DNA of 64,000 nucleotides from Stercorarius parasiticus (taxonomy: Eukaryota; Chordata; Aves; Charadriiformes; Stercorariidae). A program made the position numbers and the translations under genes. Numbering within the stretch: the stretch's first letter is position 1; each line of letters begins with the position of its first letter. This document shows positions 40,201-55,200 of this stretch, in pieces. Under the pieces are notes generated by a model, which searched no databases, had not been told where the DNA came from, and saw only the letters and a list, made by a program, of their open reading frames with translations. Where the stretch lies: the NCBI GenBank assembly GCA_013396915.1, contig VWZL01000203.1, positions 636,886 through 700,885 on the forward strand. The letters run 5' to 3'.

Positions 40201-43200
40201 ATTAAGCCTAAAACCAGTGGCTTTCATTCTATTCTAAAGAGTATTACCATGTACATAAAGGACAATCACAGCTGGCTGCTGCATCCAAAAGTAGAGTCCA
40301 TTAAAGCAGTAACTGATGCATCTTTTCAAGACTCCTAGGCTTTGTCCCCTTTTCTGACTCTGAAGGAATACGGAGTAATTTTGCTTCTTTTGCAAGTCTT
40401 TTTATCACAGATTTAAAGATTTAATGCACAGAAAAACACTGAGAATTACAAATCTACCAAGTACTTCAGAGACCTTCCTACAAGGAATAAAGCTTCAACA
40501 GCAATCTCTTTTCACATTGACATCCAAATTTTTTTATACAATTCGAAGAAACCAGGAAACTGCGCAGTAGTTATCTAATCATAGGTACATACATTACTGA
40601 CAATTTAGCCAATCATAATAAAATTGTCCAGAGTAATAAGGTTTACATTTATAGTATCAGGTAAAACTCTAGACTGCTGCAGATTTTAACTATAACCACA
40701 TCCAGCAGCAGCAGAGCAAAGCAAATAGGTGAAGCAAATAAGAAGCTGTATGGACATTTTGCATGGTTTTTCAAATCAAGAAAAAGCTTAAAGTAACTCC
40801 TAAATTACTTTAAAAAATAAAAAAAAAAATAAAAATGCATGCCATGAAAATTGCACACCCTTCTACTTGTCCCCCATAGTTTTTGCAGTTACCTAGGTTT
40901 TCTGGCTCCAGCTATAAAGTTACAGTAGCAGTCAGCTCTAAATAATAATCAGATTTTTAAATGCAATCAAAACATATTTAATTGTTAATGTTTATCTTTC
41001 CAATAATAACAAATTGAGTCACATGTTAAAGACTCCCAGGTCAGATATACATCACAAAGTTCTGCTGACCTAGATAATATTGTCTCAGGACTACATGTAA
41101 ATAAAAAGAAATGAAACCCTCTCAGTCACTATCCCTTTTGAAGGAAAAAAACCTGNNNNNNNNTGGGTGGTCACATCTAGATTGACAGAACAACTTCCTC
41201 AAGACTCATCATGCAGACAGGCAACACAGTGGCCGTGGCCAGAAATTTCCTGCCTTGTTGGCATATTGCACTTTGACATCTGCTTGCATATTAAAAGCAG
41301 CAGAAGCTATTTCACAGGCACAGTATGAATTTGTAAATACTTTATAGCAAAATCAAAAATAGTAGGTTCACGGTCAAACTAGCAATATATTAATCCTGGC
41401 TGATAGCGGTCACAGAGTAAGTTTGTGTGTGTAGTTGCTAAGCAAAATATATATATATATATTTAATATAANAATAAATGCCATGATCTATTGTTTTGAT
41501 TTATAGTAGGTGAAGAAAGATAAAAGGAAAAAAAGAGAAAACCCAAGAGATTTAAAGCCAAGTGCTTTCCCCCCACCCCCCTCAATGTGTCCTGACTGAA
41601 TGGAGGATACTGCCCATCAGAGAGAATAGTTTCCTCACTAGAATATCTTGGCAGCTTGGGGTTGGGGTAAGGAAAGGGACAGAGAAGCCAACTATGCAAC
41701 TAATGGTTTTACCAATGAGTAAGAAACTTTTTTCCCCCAATTACTTTTCATGTCTAGATATATGGGGTGTATACATGTAATGATTTATTGAAGTTTTCTA
41801 TTTGAGTTCTCCAAAACCTTCATATTAACCTATATATTCTTGAGACTAAAATATTTTGCCTCTCTTCCCAGCCTTCACTTCTGAAGACAGCTGCACTACT
41901 GCTAAGAAAACCATACTGTGCCACAATGCTCACTTTGATGCCAGAGACACAACATGGCAGAGCTGCAGGAAGATGAATGAATACATATAAGGTTAAATGA
42001 TTTAATTGAGGCAGCCGAAAGAGTAGCTACTCCCAATGTCATCTTTAGGAGGGCTGCTATACATGTGTTTGTGCACAGAGAAATCAAAGCTCATCGCTTC
42101 TTGGAGAGGAAAAAAAAAAATCCTTTGAGGATTAGAATACCAAAAAAACACAGCCTAGAATATAAAATCATGGCATCTTATTTGGACACGCGTATTTCTG
42201 CCAGCCACTTGGCACCTGGCACATTTAGCATGTAACCTGCTCAAGGCAGAGTTCTCAGGGGAAGATGGTAGTAACTATCCTCCCTTCCAGAGTAGCCCAA
42301 AGTCACCACAAAAGCATAAACTCACTGTTCCTGCTACCCTTTTTTTTTTTCACCCCCATTCCTAGTGTAATGACAGACTTATCCTGATTGCTCACTTGGA
42401 CTCCGAGTTCCCAGCTGACTGAAACATGCTGGCATATGACCAGGGCCAGTGCACAGGGCCAAGCGAACAAGCCTTTTGGGCTGCCTTAGCCACTTGACAG
42501 TCTCCGCAGGACTATGCTAACCAGCAGGACTTAGGATAGCTGACCTCTCATTTCCCTCTCAGCATTATCTGTGCTTGCAATATGAATTTCATGTTTGTCC
42601 GGACAAGAACCACACCAGATGTAAAAAGAAGTCTTTTAGCCGAGTCCTGGATTTCCTACCTCACTTCGGCAGGGAATGGTTTGCGACCTTTTTTGTAGAA
42701 AGAAAAATAAGACAAGTGAACCACATTGTCTGGGTCTAACAGGCAACACCCTTGTGCCTTGCTAACCTGTGAACGTTTTACTGGCCTTTACTGACCTATG
42801 CCGAGAGTGGAGCTGGAAGGTGGTTGGGGCATGAGTTGCAGGATATGAGTCAGCAGCACCTGCATTAGAGAAGGATGGTGGGATTTAATAAATTCCACAT
42901 TTGTTAAAGAGGACATCAGTTGAGTACACAAGTCTCATTCCGGATCAACTGAGCATATAGGAGTTAATTCAACTGCTGCGCACAGCATTTCTTCCCAGCT
43001 GGCCTATACCAAGAATTGCTAGGTTCTCCAAGACTCTCACTAACCCTAGAACTCGTACAGTCTATTTTAACAACTGTAAAATCTGAGGCAGAAACAGCTT
43101 GTTTCTAATAGCACAAGGCGGTTATGGCCAGTAGCCACCTACTACAAGGCCAAGGTTGAAACTCAGGCAAAAAATAGGAAGTAGTCATAGAATCACAAAA

Positions 43201-46200
43201 TTGCCTCGGTTGGAAGGGACTTTTCAGATCATCTAGTCCAACATCAATAGTCATTGAGGGAATAATTTTAACTTCTACTTCTAAAAGAATAAAAATCTTG
43301 CAAGCCTCTTGCTTGGTGCTGACAGATGTAGCTTGGTTACCTAACCAAAAGCATACATAAACATTACCCAAAAAGCTAGAAAGATCAATACGGGTATACA
43401 GGATTCCTTTCCCCTTATCTATGAACTGAACTAGAACAAAAATAAAAATCAAACCCTGGAAAGCAAGTGTTAGTCCCAGTGTTTACATTCCTACATAGAT
43501 CAACTACAAGTAACAGGGGACAATTTTTCCCCTTGCTGTCATATGCTGCATTTATAAAATTGTTGAATTAAGTGTTATTGCAAGTAAAAACATATTTTGC
43601 ATTTTTCAATCAACAGTTTAGTCTCAAAACACAGTTCCTATCAAAGGGCAAACTTTTGAAAATTCCCACTTGGGAAAAAAAAAAAACCCTGGCAAAATAT
43701 GGGTTTACATACTTCAAGGGACGGTTTTCTTTCCAGCAATAGCAAGATTTAATCCAGAATGAAATGGTATTTTCACACTCCTACCAATACAGCAGATAGA
43801 ATGTTATCTTGTCAGTTTTCCAGTCTTCAGAGAAACGAGAGCTTTAAGTAATCCTCAACTCTACTTTTTAACTGCTTCAACATATCAGTGTTTATTTTTA
43901 AGAAGGCAATTATAAAAGTTATTTAAATTTGCTAAAAGTGACTTTGAATGATCCACCAATATCTTAGCATACAAAATAGAAAGGTACATATATAGGTCAA
44001 ATGCACTGTAGATACCACATTTTACCCGAAAGATTATAAAACAAGATTGAACTTGCTCTGCAGAGAAAGTTTACCTACTTTGTTGATTCTTCATTTACCC
44101 AGGCAACTTCTCAGTGTTTCATTCTATTCGTGCAACAGTGCTTCTCAATACAGAGATAAATTACAGAACCAAGACACTCTATTGCTTTCCCTTCATTACG
44201 CTTAACTTTAGTCTGTCAGCAACTTGGACTTCCATCTAAGCATACCTTTTCTTACCTAATAGAGCCTCCAGCACCTGCCACTTCATACAGAGCTGTCCCT
44301 GCATCTAAGCCTGATATATAAAGAATGCACGTAAATACATGCCTGGTTTTCACTTTGCATAGTTTTGTTATGTAACAGGACAGTAAACCAGACATCATTT
44401 CTGTCTATTTATTTAGAATACAGCACACCCAGTGGCTTTTTATACGTGTCTTAGTCTTAATTTCTTAATTAGGCCATTCTATCACAATTCTTTATTAATT
44501 TATTTTTTTATAAAGTATTGGGGAAGCTCCTATTCCTAGACTTCAATATGCCTAGCACTTTAAAAAACAAAACAAAACAAAACAAACCAGCCGTGCTAGT
44601 TTTATTAGGTAGAGAAAGCCCAGAGTGGGATACATTGCCTTGTACTGGACTTTGAAACCAGATTTCAGTGACAGTAATTAAGTACATGCTCTGAAGAAAG
44701 CTATGGATTAGAGCTGCAGATTCCTTTAATTTTACTGATTAGCCAGGAGAGCAGAACAGACTATCTAGTAAGAACACCTGAAGATCAGAGCACTAAACAC
44801 AGTTCGGCATACAAGATTCTACAGAACACAGAAGTGGTCTTCAGGAGAGGGAAAATACTCTTGACTAAATAACTGCATCACTCTGCTGCAAAGAAAGCCT
44901 GTGTATGTCCGTCAAAGAACAGGATTGAGCTTGAGGAGGGACTAGAGGCATCTACACCTTAACCCTACACACATACTTTTAAACTGGAAAATATTTGCTA
45001 TTTAGTGTAGTTCTGACGGAACTTCATCTGAGGTTTATTTAGGTGCTCAGAACTGAGGAATAACACAGAAATATCCCAAAGCAAACTGGAACTGCTCAAC
45101 AGTGAGCTCTAGGATATCTCTGCAAAAGAGACAGTTTGTTGGATAAGCCAATGAATTCCTATGTGCGCCTGAAATTATATCAGGTTAGCTGTTCTTTTTA
45201 AAATTCACGCTACCCAATCCCAGAATAACCCGTATGTACAGAAGAGCATCCTTGCTATGGGTTAGCGTACTACTGCATACAGACTCCATGACTTTCCAAA
45301 AATGTTGTGAGTGAAGTTTTTCAAAAGCACCTGTGTTCAGAGGCAATGCCATCATAAATAAAACTGAAGAGATAGTGTCAGAGGTCCCTACCTTTATTTG
45401 GCTAGTGGCCTAAAACTCCATCCTGACCTTGCAGAAGAGACCTTCTTTCTAACTAACTATTCTGCTAAGTGGAAAGTTTTCTCTCACCTTCTCCCAAGCA
45501 TTGATGACAGCACTTTTTACTCCCCCTCTGGCATCATTATTTTAACACACCACCAATTATGCATGTTAAACAACCAGGAAGTTCTTCAATGGACTGAGTC
45601 TCAAAAGGAACAGAGTGGAGACTTAAATAAGTCTGGGCACTTCAGTTGGTTTGGTTTTTTCTCCTGGCTTTTGTTTACCTTTTTGCAAGTGCAATGTGTG
45701 TGTGGGAACAGCATTGAAAAGATAAATTTGTAACAGGGACCGAGCATAGAGATTTCTTAATCCATAACTGCTGACACTGACAACCCAGTGAAGAGAGGAA
45801 ATAATTTGTTTAACCCACAAAGGGTATTTCTTGATAATGACAGTACTACAGGCATCTCATCTCTTCTTGCCACTGTGTTCTCTTACTCTTATTTGCTTCC
45901 TAGCTAGCTAAAAGAGGCAGGGTAGAGAAGGTGCATTTGTCAGAGATCAAATTGTCCCAGATCAAACTTGTTATTTCATTTTTTGAAGTGCTCATTTGTT
46001 TTCTTGTTTTTGAATTACAATTTAACCAGATTAAGTGATCCTTTGGAAAGGCAAACTATTAATTAACCCATATTGGGCAGAAGAAGTCATGCTCTTCAAG
46101 CCCAATCTCAATTTATTAACCAGAAATAGCTCTAGTCAGTCAGAGACAAGAAGGGGGGGAAAGGTTTTTACATGCGAAATTAGAAGATACATGCTCTGCC

Positions 46201-49200
46201 CTGGGTTTTAGCTTGTTATCTGAAGGCCATGCAATAAATCATTAATTTAGAGATGTAAAGAGCCATCTTCATACTTGCTTGAACCTGAAAGTCTCATAAA
46301 AAATTTAATTGTGGCTAATATTTATGAGTCTGGAGGCCTCAGGACACAGTCCAGTGGAAACAATTTGTGAGTCTACAGCCAAATTAATTCCATATTATTG
46401 CTTGGGAACAGAGAAGGTAAATAATTGTGCCAGCTATTCCCTGCTTTGAAAGATGATCAAAATTAGACAAAGCACAAACAGGATGAAACAGGATACAGAA
46501 GAAGTGAGGATAAATATCTTGGGCACTTGTATAGTGCCAGCATTAGATATATTGAATATTATTCTCTCCTCCCTCCCCCTGCCTCCACCCACTCCCCCGT
46601 CAAATAAAACCAGACATACATGTGCTGACCGTTTTAGTAGTTCATATAGGTGTAAATGCTGATGACTGCAATGAATTCTACTCTAGCTACAATAAATCCT
46701 TAAGGTTGCTTCTACTTGGAGAAACAGAGTCTTAGTATTGCTGTAATGTACTGCAAGATTACCTGCTCAATCAGCACTGGTAACTAGCACCATCATCTCT
46801 TCATTCCCACCAAGATGAGCACAAGCTTCACAAAATGTATTGGTATTTTTGAGTTTTGCATGGAAAGTTACAGCTGAGTAATAAACCTAATTGAGAGAGC
46901 TTGCCTGAGGACATGACACTTCCCAAGATGCAAGTGCACTCTTTTTCGGTTTGTTTTGGTTTTGTTGGGTTTGGTTGTTTTGGGGTTTTTTTTTGTCCCT
47001 TGGCATGGAGAACAAGGGCTGAGAGTTTTGAAGTTAATGGAAAACATCCTGGGAAATAATCACCATTGACATGACAAGAGAATTCTCTCCTGTGGGACAA
47101 ACAAGTAGGCGGGGAACAAATGTACCACTTAACCCTCTTAGCTTCCCAACTTCTGCAGTATCTGAAAATTAATAGAAAAACAGTAGTTCCAGGAAAGGGT
47201 GTTGATTTAAAAAAAACAGAAAATGCCTGCCTGTACAAGAGAACCACTGGAAAACCATCTGACTTAGTTGAATTATATCCTTCCACAAGAGAGAGCAGAG
47301 TAGAAAAATACAGCATAAAATGTATCTAGTTTCTGTAATTTCCTCCTTCGGTCTAAGCTATGAACTGAATCTCTCCCTTCAATTAGCCTGAAGTAAAAGG
47401 AGAGTTCCAGAAATTCTGTATCTTGAAATTGGACGTTACTGCCCTTGAAAGCAATATAGGTTTTGTCATCAATTTTATTTAGAGAAGATAAGGTTTTATA
47501 CAGGTAGCACATGGGTTGTGATAAGCCCCAGCAGTGCTGTAAGCTTAAAAAAAAAAGTAATGACAGAGCAATCAGCTGGCACACTGGCTGTATCTTTTAG
47601 AGTCCTTTACCGGCATCATTTCAGTCATTAGCAAGGATGGCACCAGACCTTTCATTCATATTACCCGTGTACTTGGGTAATATACTTGGTATTGGTGACG
47701 TTATAGACTTTGACATGCCTTCAACATATAAACACTTTTTTCAAACATTTATTGCTCAGCTGATTTGAGAGGCCTACAAACAGTCCTGGCCAATTGTACA
47801 CTAAATCATTACTACTTCAGTTTCATGAATAACATATCTCAATGAAGAACCGTGTTTCAAAAATTGGTTATTTTGAAAGACAGCTCTTAAAATGCCCCTA
47901 GTCACCCACTGCAATTCATTCTGCCTCTCCTTTCCCATTCTCTGCCATAAAAGTGCTATTATAACCTACAGCAGAAAGCGCAAGGAGGAATATTACATCT
48001 CATCAGTCCAGTCATACAATTTAGGCATCTCAACCACAGAAGCACATCAATAAAAACAAAAGGGGAAGAACTTCAAGGAACAGCAAGATGCTTGAAATTC
48101 CTTTCCTGATGTCTTGCTGTCATTCTGCAAAGCACTGTCGCGATTTCTACAATTTTGGTCATACTCCGTCAAGAAATGGGAAGAGGCAGTCAAGGGCTAG
48201 AAGGATGAGGAGACTATTATGGGTCAGCCAAAGCAATGTGTACTGCAAAAATAAAGGCTAAGAGAGGATAGCATTGATTTCTTTTGTACTACCTCAGAAA
48301 CTATAATGTAAGACCACAAAAGCCGTTTAAACCAAACCCCAGTCTTGGTGTAAGAACAAAACAAAAAACCTAAGTGTGAATTAAATTAAGCTGTAAATAA
48401 AAACAGGTTCTCAACCTATGCAAATCAAAGTCAAAACATTCAGCATGGTAGCGTAGATGAACCCGCCCTGTCTAAACCAAGATCCAGCTTAACAGTGGTT
48501 TAGTTTAACATAACTGTTTCTACAGTGTGATGTTACAGGTAAGATTTTGGATCTGCAATCCTTACTACAATTATAATGCATTGGGGAGCATATTATCGCC
48601 CTACAGTAAAATCCTCTTAGTAAGAGAGTTCTTCAGACAGAAGTTGTGAGAAAGAGTAAACAAATTCACCATTTTCTGTGGCACCATTCAAAAGCACACA
48701 GGAGTTCCTCCTCAAGGATTGACATGATGCAGAGTAGGGGAGAGCTAAATGCTAGAGCAAAACAAATTACTTGGAAAGAAACAACTGTACTGATAAATAG
48801 AACAACAAACCTTCTGCAGCAGCTCGATTTACAAGCAGACTTCTAACAAGACTTTAAAAAGGTCTTTCAATAAGGTTTGAGCATCATCAAATATACGTCA
48901 TTTCCTTTACTGAGTACACTAGTGGTTCTACAAAGTGGACACATTGCCCTACTGATTTTGTGAAGCCTTGTCTTAAGGCCCCATTTAAGAGAAGTACAAC
49001 TCAAGATTAGTGATTTTGTAATGATAATTTGCACTTGTACAAAGTGCTGTCCTACTGAAGGTTTACAGATGGCTATTACGTCTACAGCTACAGACATAAC
49101 ACATAAGCTATCTTGTTCAGATTAAGCAAATTTTGCATGAAAATACTCCAGATAATGGAAACACAACAGTAATCAAGAATTGCAGCAGAAACACTACACA

Positions 49201-52200
49201 ACTTGAGGGAGGTGGACATTTGGGGAGGAGGGGAGTGAAGAAGGGTAGGTCTTTGTTCTTTTGTTTTGTATAAAGCAAAGCAAGAGTTACATTTATCCTT
49301 GCAGCTTGCCATCATAAACCTCTGTTTTACAAAACGGTATTTTAAAAATAGGTAGTCTGAGAAATTTTCAGTCAAAAGGCACATAAGCGTTTTCTAAAGA
49401 GTCCTCACACTGTGTACATATGTGTTTGTCGAAACCTGTTGTACTCTGCCCAGCTGGGATTTGGATAATGCTTATCCATTTCATGGTCTGCAACAAGTTC
49501 TGTGTTTTGCCTATTTCACCCATCCTCATGGAAACTCCCCATTGCTTTCCCAAACTACCTCTACTGAAAGGAATGCCCCAAGTCTGAGGCTTCAGTTTTC
49601 ACGCAGTAAATTCAAGAATAAGGTCACAAAAACATGTTGAGCCCAAACAAGGTTGGGCCTAAGCACATGCTCCTTCCTCCTTACCAAGGCAAGTTGAGGC
49701 CAAGCCAGCATTGCTCACATTGACTTGACAGGAAAACTGTGAGTAGCCAAGTCTTCGCAAATATTTGTTGCTGTTGCTGTACCTTAAGTGGGTAATAATG
49801 AACTCTCTCGTGGCTATATTGGCAGTTTTCATTCTTAGAAATGAAATCAAGCCTCTAAGAGAAAGCACAGAAGAATTTTAAAGCCACTGTTTGATTAGAA
49901 ATCAAGCAGTCGTAAGCTGCTACATGGTGAATTTTGATGGGTTTTGGGAAATTGAACCATTACAGTTGAATGATTAAGCTTCCCTTCACTACCAGCCCTT
50001 GCTGTCCTGCTGCTAACCTTCTCTTTGCCACAACAACTAGCTAGCAACACGCTTTATTAGTGACCTCTCAGCCCAGATATGTGAAAAAGACTATTGTAAT
50101 GAGAGAATGAAGTAATTCTGCAATAAACCCCCAAGTTTCAGAATATGTTCTGTTTTAGAATGAAATGTGAAGTCAAGTCATAATTGATACTTAGGTGGCA
50201 AGAGCCCATAAGAAAAATATTCATTTGAACAAATGGAGCTCTACTTCCATTCTGCAGTACAAATAGGTGGTTACTGTTTCCTCTGGAAAAAAGTTCTAAT
50301 TTGTAGGGATATTAACCTCTTGGAGGCACGTCAATATTTTTACAGCATGCACTGTTTAAGACTTGCTTGTGTATGATGTATAGCATGGACAGTTAATTTT
50401 CCTATAAGTCATAATTCATAGGACAAACAATGTGAGGGATATTAATGGAAAGAGATCAACAAGGTTATTTCCTTTTTGTGGCTTTCTGCAGAGTTAAATA
50501 ATAAGTGAAACTCATAAATCAGCAAATTAGTTAACTGGAACTATTTTGTCATTGCAGAATTGAATGCTGAAGTTTACCTATATGTGATACTTGCAGATCC
50601 TATGCTTGAATGAACTAATGCTGCTTAACTGTATTTCTCCTTTCCCTTTATGCGCAATGGATGTAAACACCAACAGTTCTGAAAAGGCATCTGGCTTCTT
50701 CAACAGATCATGACTACAGAATTTAACAGTTGATATGGATTTTTTTCCCCTATTAATTTCAGGACTGGATTCCAGTTAAATGAACTAGTAATAAACTATT
50801 TTGATGAAAAGCATATTCAGTGCTTTACCAGCATTCCCTTGCTCTTGTGATTAATGCAATTATAGAACTGTTTCCTTTTCACTTTCCCAAGTTCCACATA
50901 GACATGTTTTGAAGACAGATTAACTAAAGGTTACTGCTGCATGAGAACTGCAGCTGTTCTGCAGATGCTGAGTGCCCCAGCTTTTCTTTGGCCTCAAATT
51001 ACTCTCATTCAGAAATAAAACCTATCAGATGATTTCATAGCTTTCATTAATACAGCTTAATTTTGAGGGCTTCTGTGCCAATATGCTTATAACACACTTT
51101 CCCTTGGTTGGAAAAAAAAAAAAAAAGTATTTCAACAACTTTTATGTTGCATCAACTGAAGTTAAGAAATTGGAATAATCTATAATAGCAGATTAGGCTT
51201 CCTTCCTATCTGAATACATACATGGTGACTAATGTAGCCAACTCCTCTTCAAAAGGGCTTTGGAAAATGCTGTTGTCCCCATTTTAGAGATAAGAAAGTG
51301 GAAGCAGAAGAGTCAAGAGTTTAATCAAGCCCGCACACCGGTTGGTGACCTACGTTAGGCAGGGTTAGAACCAGACAGTGTTTACAGGAGACTATTGCAA
51401 CAGAGTTGGTACCTATTGCATAAGCAGATGCTAACCCATGCAGCAGTCTCAGTTTCCAAAATAATATATTTCAGTTTAGCTGCAACTGATTTAAGTAGAT
51501 TTAAATTAAACCAAAACAATCCTAGTGTCAATAAAAACAGTTTACCACGATTAATTTACTAGATGGGGAGGGGTTGGACCATATCTTTGAGGTGTTGCAA
51601 TTCCCTACCCCCCACCCTGTATTCAAACAAGGTCTCAAGACCTGGAGCAGCAACCCAGCAATCTAGTTAATCTTTGCAGATTTTCACCCACCCATAAAAT
51701 GGTATAAATTGGAGTATTTGGACAGAAAAGCCTTGATACTACACAAGAGAAGTAACAGGCGAAGCTGAGTTTAAAACGAAGCTTCCCCCCTGCCCCCCAT
51801 GCTTTCAGTATATAAGAATAGTTCATTAGGACACGTCAAACCACAGGTGATCCAAGCTTGACAACTTTGCTTACAGAGGCCTAAATAAGCTTTTCAACTC
51901 AGTGAATGAACGGCAGCATGAAGTAACATTGCATTAAGAAGCATATTATACTCTCTCCCATTTATAGCCATGCATAAAAACATGCTTCAGTTTAAGAAAT
52001 TTACAGAAAGTCACTTTGTTAGAACACCCTAAAAACTGTTTGGAGTTTGTGTCTCAGTAGCTAGGACCGAAATGTTGAAGGCTTTTCACTTCACAAGCAT
52101 TTTTGTATTTCATCCCCAAATTTCAATACAACATTAAAGGTCTTAATTCTCTGAAGACAAACTAGAAGCTGCTGCCAAAGCATACTAGTAGCATCATGCA

Positions 52201-55200
52201 TCTTTAACAACCTATCTTAAGGAGAAACAATTAAAAAAAAAGGCAGGTCCCAGTAAAACAACTGTTACTTGTCTGACAGTTCTGTGAGCTTACACATGCT
52301 AGAATGAAAATCTTATTTTTCACAACAGCATCAAATCAATGAAACAAAACTAAAAATGACCAGGCTTGGGTGGAGCAGAGTACTAAGTATAATGACATTT
52401 TTAATCAAGTAGACTTTTGAACTGCAGAGCAGGAGCAAGAGTCACACTGTTGGCTTATTAACTCTTTGAGGGTAGAACCTTTACTAACTCACCTTGTTAG
52501 GGCAAACAAACAACAAAGTTTCCAGGGCCAAACGAAAACTTCACATCACCTCAACCATGCTGGTCTCTCTCCCTCTATTAGTCCGTCAGACAGCAAGAGG
52601 AGGAGGCAAGGCAGGCTTCCAACACCAACACGGACAGGATGCTTTGTATGAATAGCAAGGTGATGGGTTTATGTTAAGGGGAGTAAGGAGGGGGAAAAAC
52701 CTGCCACAGAAACACTATTTGCTTTGAGATTTCTGTTACTATGTATTCAGCTTTATCCAGGGCTTAAGCTAAACCAGAATTTTGTTATGGTACTTACTGC
52801 AAATCCCTTCAGCACTAGATTAGCTCAAGACTGATCTTTGAGGAGGATTGCGGAGGGAGAGGAAGCTGCTCTGGACAAATATTTTCAAACATAGATAGAG
52901 ATCTGCCAGCACAGTTACAGCATGACATGAAGAAGCACGATCAGTAACTAGGATAAGTGTGCTGGGAAGCAGTCAGATCTAGACACTCTCAGACCTGTAA
53001 TGGCATAACTTGCCCATAACTTGCCCAACTTCCCCCAACATCTAACATAAGGCAAGCCGAAGGCAAAGGGTGATGTACAGCANGTCTATTTTGTTTCTTC
53101 TGCTGGGTGAGTGAATTACTGGTAAAAGCATCAGTTTGCTGGTAAGAGCAACCTATGCATTAGAATATTTCTTAAACACAGTTATGTCAGCATGCACGCA
53201 AACCCCATTTAACGTTAAAAATCACACACGCGCAACACGTACACTGGAACACGATCTTCTGCTATTTTATTATGTTCACCACTATATTACTAAGTAAACA
53301 GAAGGGGCTTTCGGCTTTCTTCCCATGAGAGCTTCCAAGCAGTAACTTTAACAAAAAGCAGAGCAGATACTGCTTCAATAATTCTTCAATAATCTTGTTC
53401 CTCTCAGTTCCTGGGCAAAAACTGATGAGAGTAAACAAGTTGTTGCATATATCCTGTAGAAAGTGTTTTGAGTAAGTAAAAAGGCAAGTTAACGCTTGCC
53501 TTTTTTTATAGTTATAGAGCAATAACTATATCTTAAAGTTATTCCAACTTTAAGACAACCGAACTGTGCACACTTCCAGATTCATAAAGTTTTTTGCAGG
53601 TCACTACTAAACATCTAACATAAGGCAAGCTGAAGGCAAAGGGTGATGTACAGCATTGACATGTGGCAGGTAGTTAGACTCTCTGCCCTGTCACTTCTCA
53701 ACTGTCCCATCCCTGAGGATGTATGAAAGCCAAACCACTCTCCTGTCTTCTTGCTGCTGTATTAAAGGGAAGAGGGATCAGCTGGCAGAAGCACTATAGT
53801 TGCTGTCTTCTCTTTGTCACGCTCTTCCTTCCTAGCCTGGATTTCCTGCAGCTGACATCTCTAACCCTTCAGCAGGCATCTATTACCTTCTTAGAAGCTG
53901 AGGCAGGGGAAGCATTTGCACATTGCTAAGTAGAGAACCCTCAAGCTGAAAAGGTGCTCGGCATACAAGATGCACAAAAGGTCATCAAAATCACAGAAAA
54001 GCTGCAGTTACCTCAAATAGGTGAGACTGTTTTCCTAAGAAAGATGCACAGAATTCATCTGAAAGCACCTAGCCAATGCCTAGCGTGAAACTACTTCATT
54101 GCAGTGTTTCTCTGCTAGAAAACACTAGCAGCCACAGTTGTGGGAACATGTGTCCAAATAACCAACTGTCTAATTGTAGCAGAACTGAGCAAGCATCCTT
54201 AACACATAAAGCCAAGGCACTCTCAGAGTGTGAACTATATTTTACTTCTCTTAAATGTAAGATAAAGACATCTATGCTCATTTCATTAATCAAGTTGATA
54301 GATTTAGGACCTCACAGAGACTGTAGCAGCTTCATGAAAACATGCAATTATCCTACAGTCACAATCCAGCTAAGATACTACCTTGAAAATCTAGTATTAC
54401 TGTAACAAATCACATAGAGACACAAAAAAGTTAGCGAGTGGTTTTGCTGCTACAATAGAACCACCTTCACAGTTTTTCATTCTTTCTCTCTTCTCTTCTA
54501 CTACAAAAAGCATAAAAAAAATTAAGTCAGAAACATGCAAGTATTATTTTAAAGGGGCAAATTGGTAGCGACACAGCTGAAAAGCTTTCAGAGTGCACTG
54601 ATACCAGTAAGATAAAATGATTTTCTAAACATAAACCCCAATGCCCTTCAAAACCCCTTGTGCCAACAAGGCAAGCGTTGATTACAGAACTGCCCTCTGT
54701 CATTCTGCAGTCACGTACACACCACTTAACACAGGCCTGAAGGTTGAAATTCTAACTTAACTGGCAAGTTATCATAGTTCAACTACTGAACCTGATTTTA
54801 ATGTATTTGCATTACAGTCTGTGAAGCTGGTTAGCAGCAACTGTAACAGCCAAGCATGCGGTAGGGTGAGGGTTCCATCCAGCCAGACGGATGCAAGAGA
54901 AGCCGTGGGAGAAGTCAGCATCACCAGTGAGTTTGATTACACCCCTTTTCTTCATACAGCTGCTTGGCTCCAAACACCCCCCCTGTTTCTTTGGTGCCTG
55001 GAGGAGACTCATCAGCCTCACATCCTTCATAGGCCAGAACAAATGTACTTGCAGCAAGGGACCACACCTGATTCTTGAGCAACTTCTCTCCAAAGCTTTT
55101 TTACTCCCTTGGAGTCAGTTGAAAGTAGGAAAAAGGAGCAGCAATATGAGCACTCGGAGGTCACAGACAGAAGTCATCACTGATTAATTTGATATTTCAG

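Noticed and set aside
43080..43170. Possible fourth L2-like scrap (AACTGTAAAATCTGAGGCAG)
   Set aside because: Only one short block fits; the rest does not follow the family order.
46828..47316. 162-codon minus-strand ORF in intron 1
   Set aside because: It reads through a GT-rich low-complexity tract (Lys/Pro/Thr-rich part) and matches nothing known to me.
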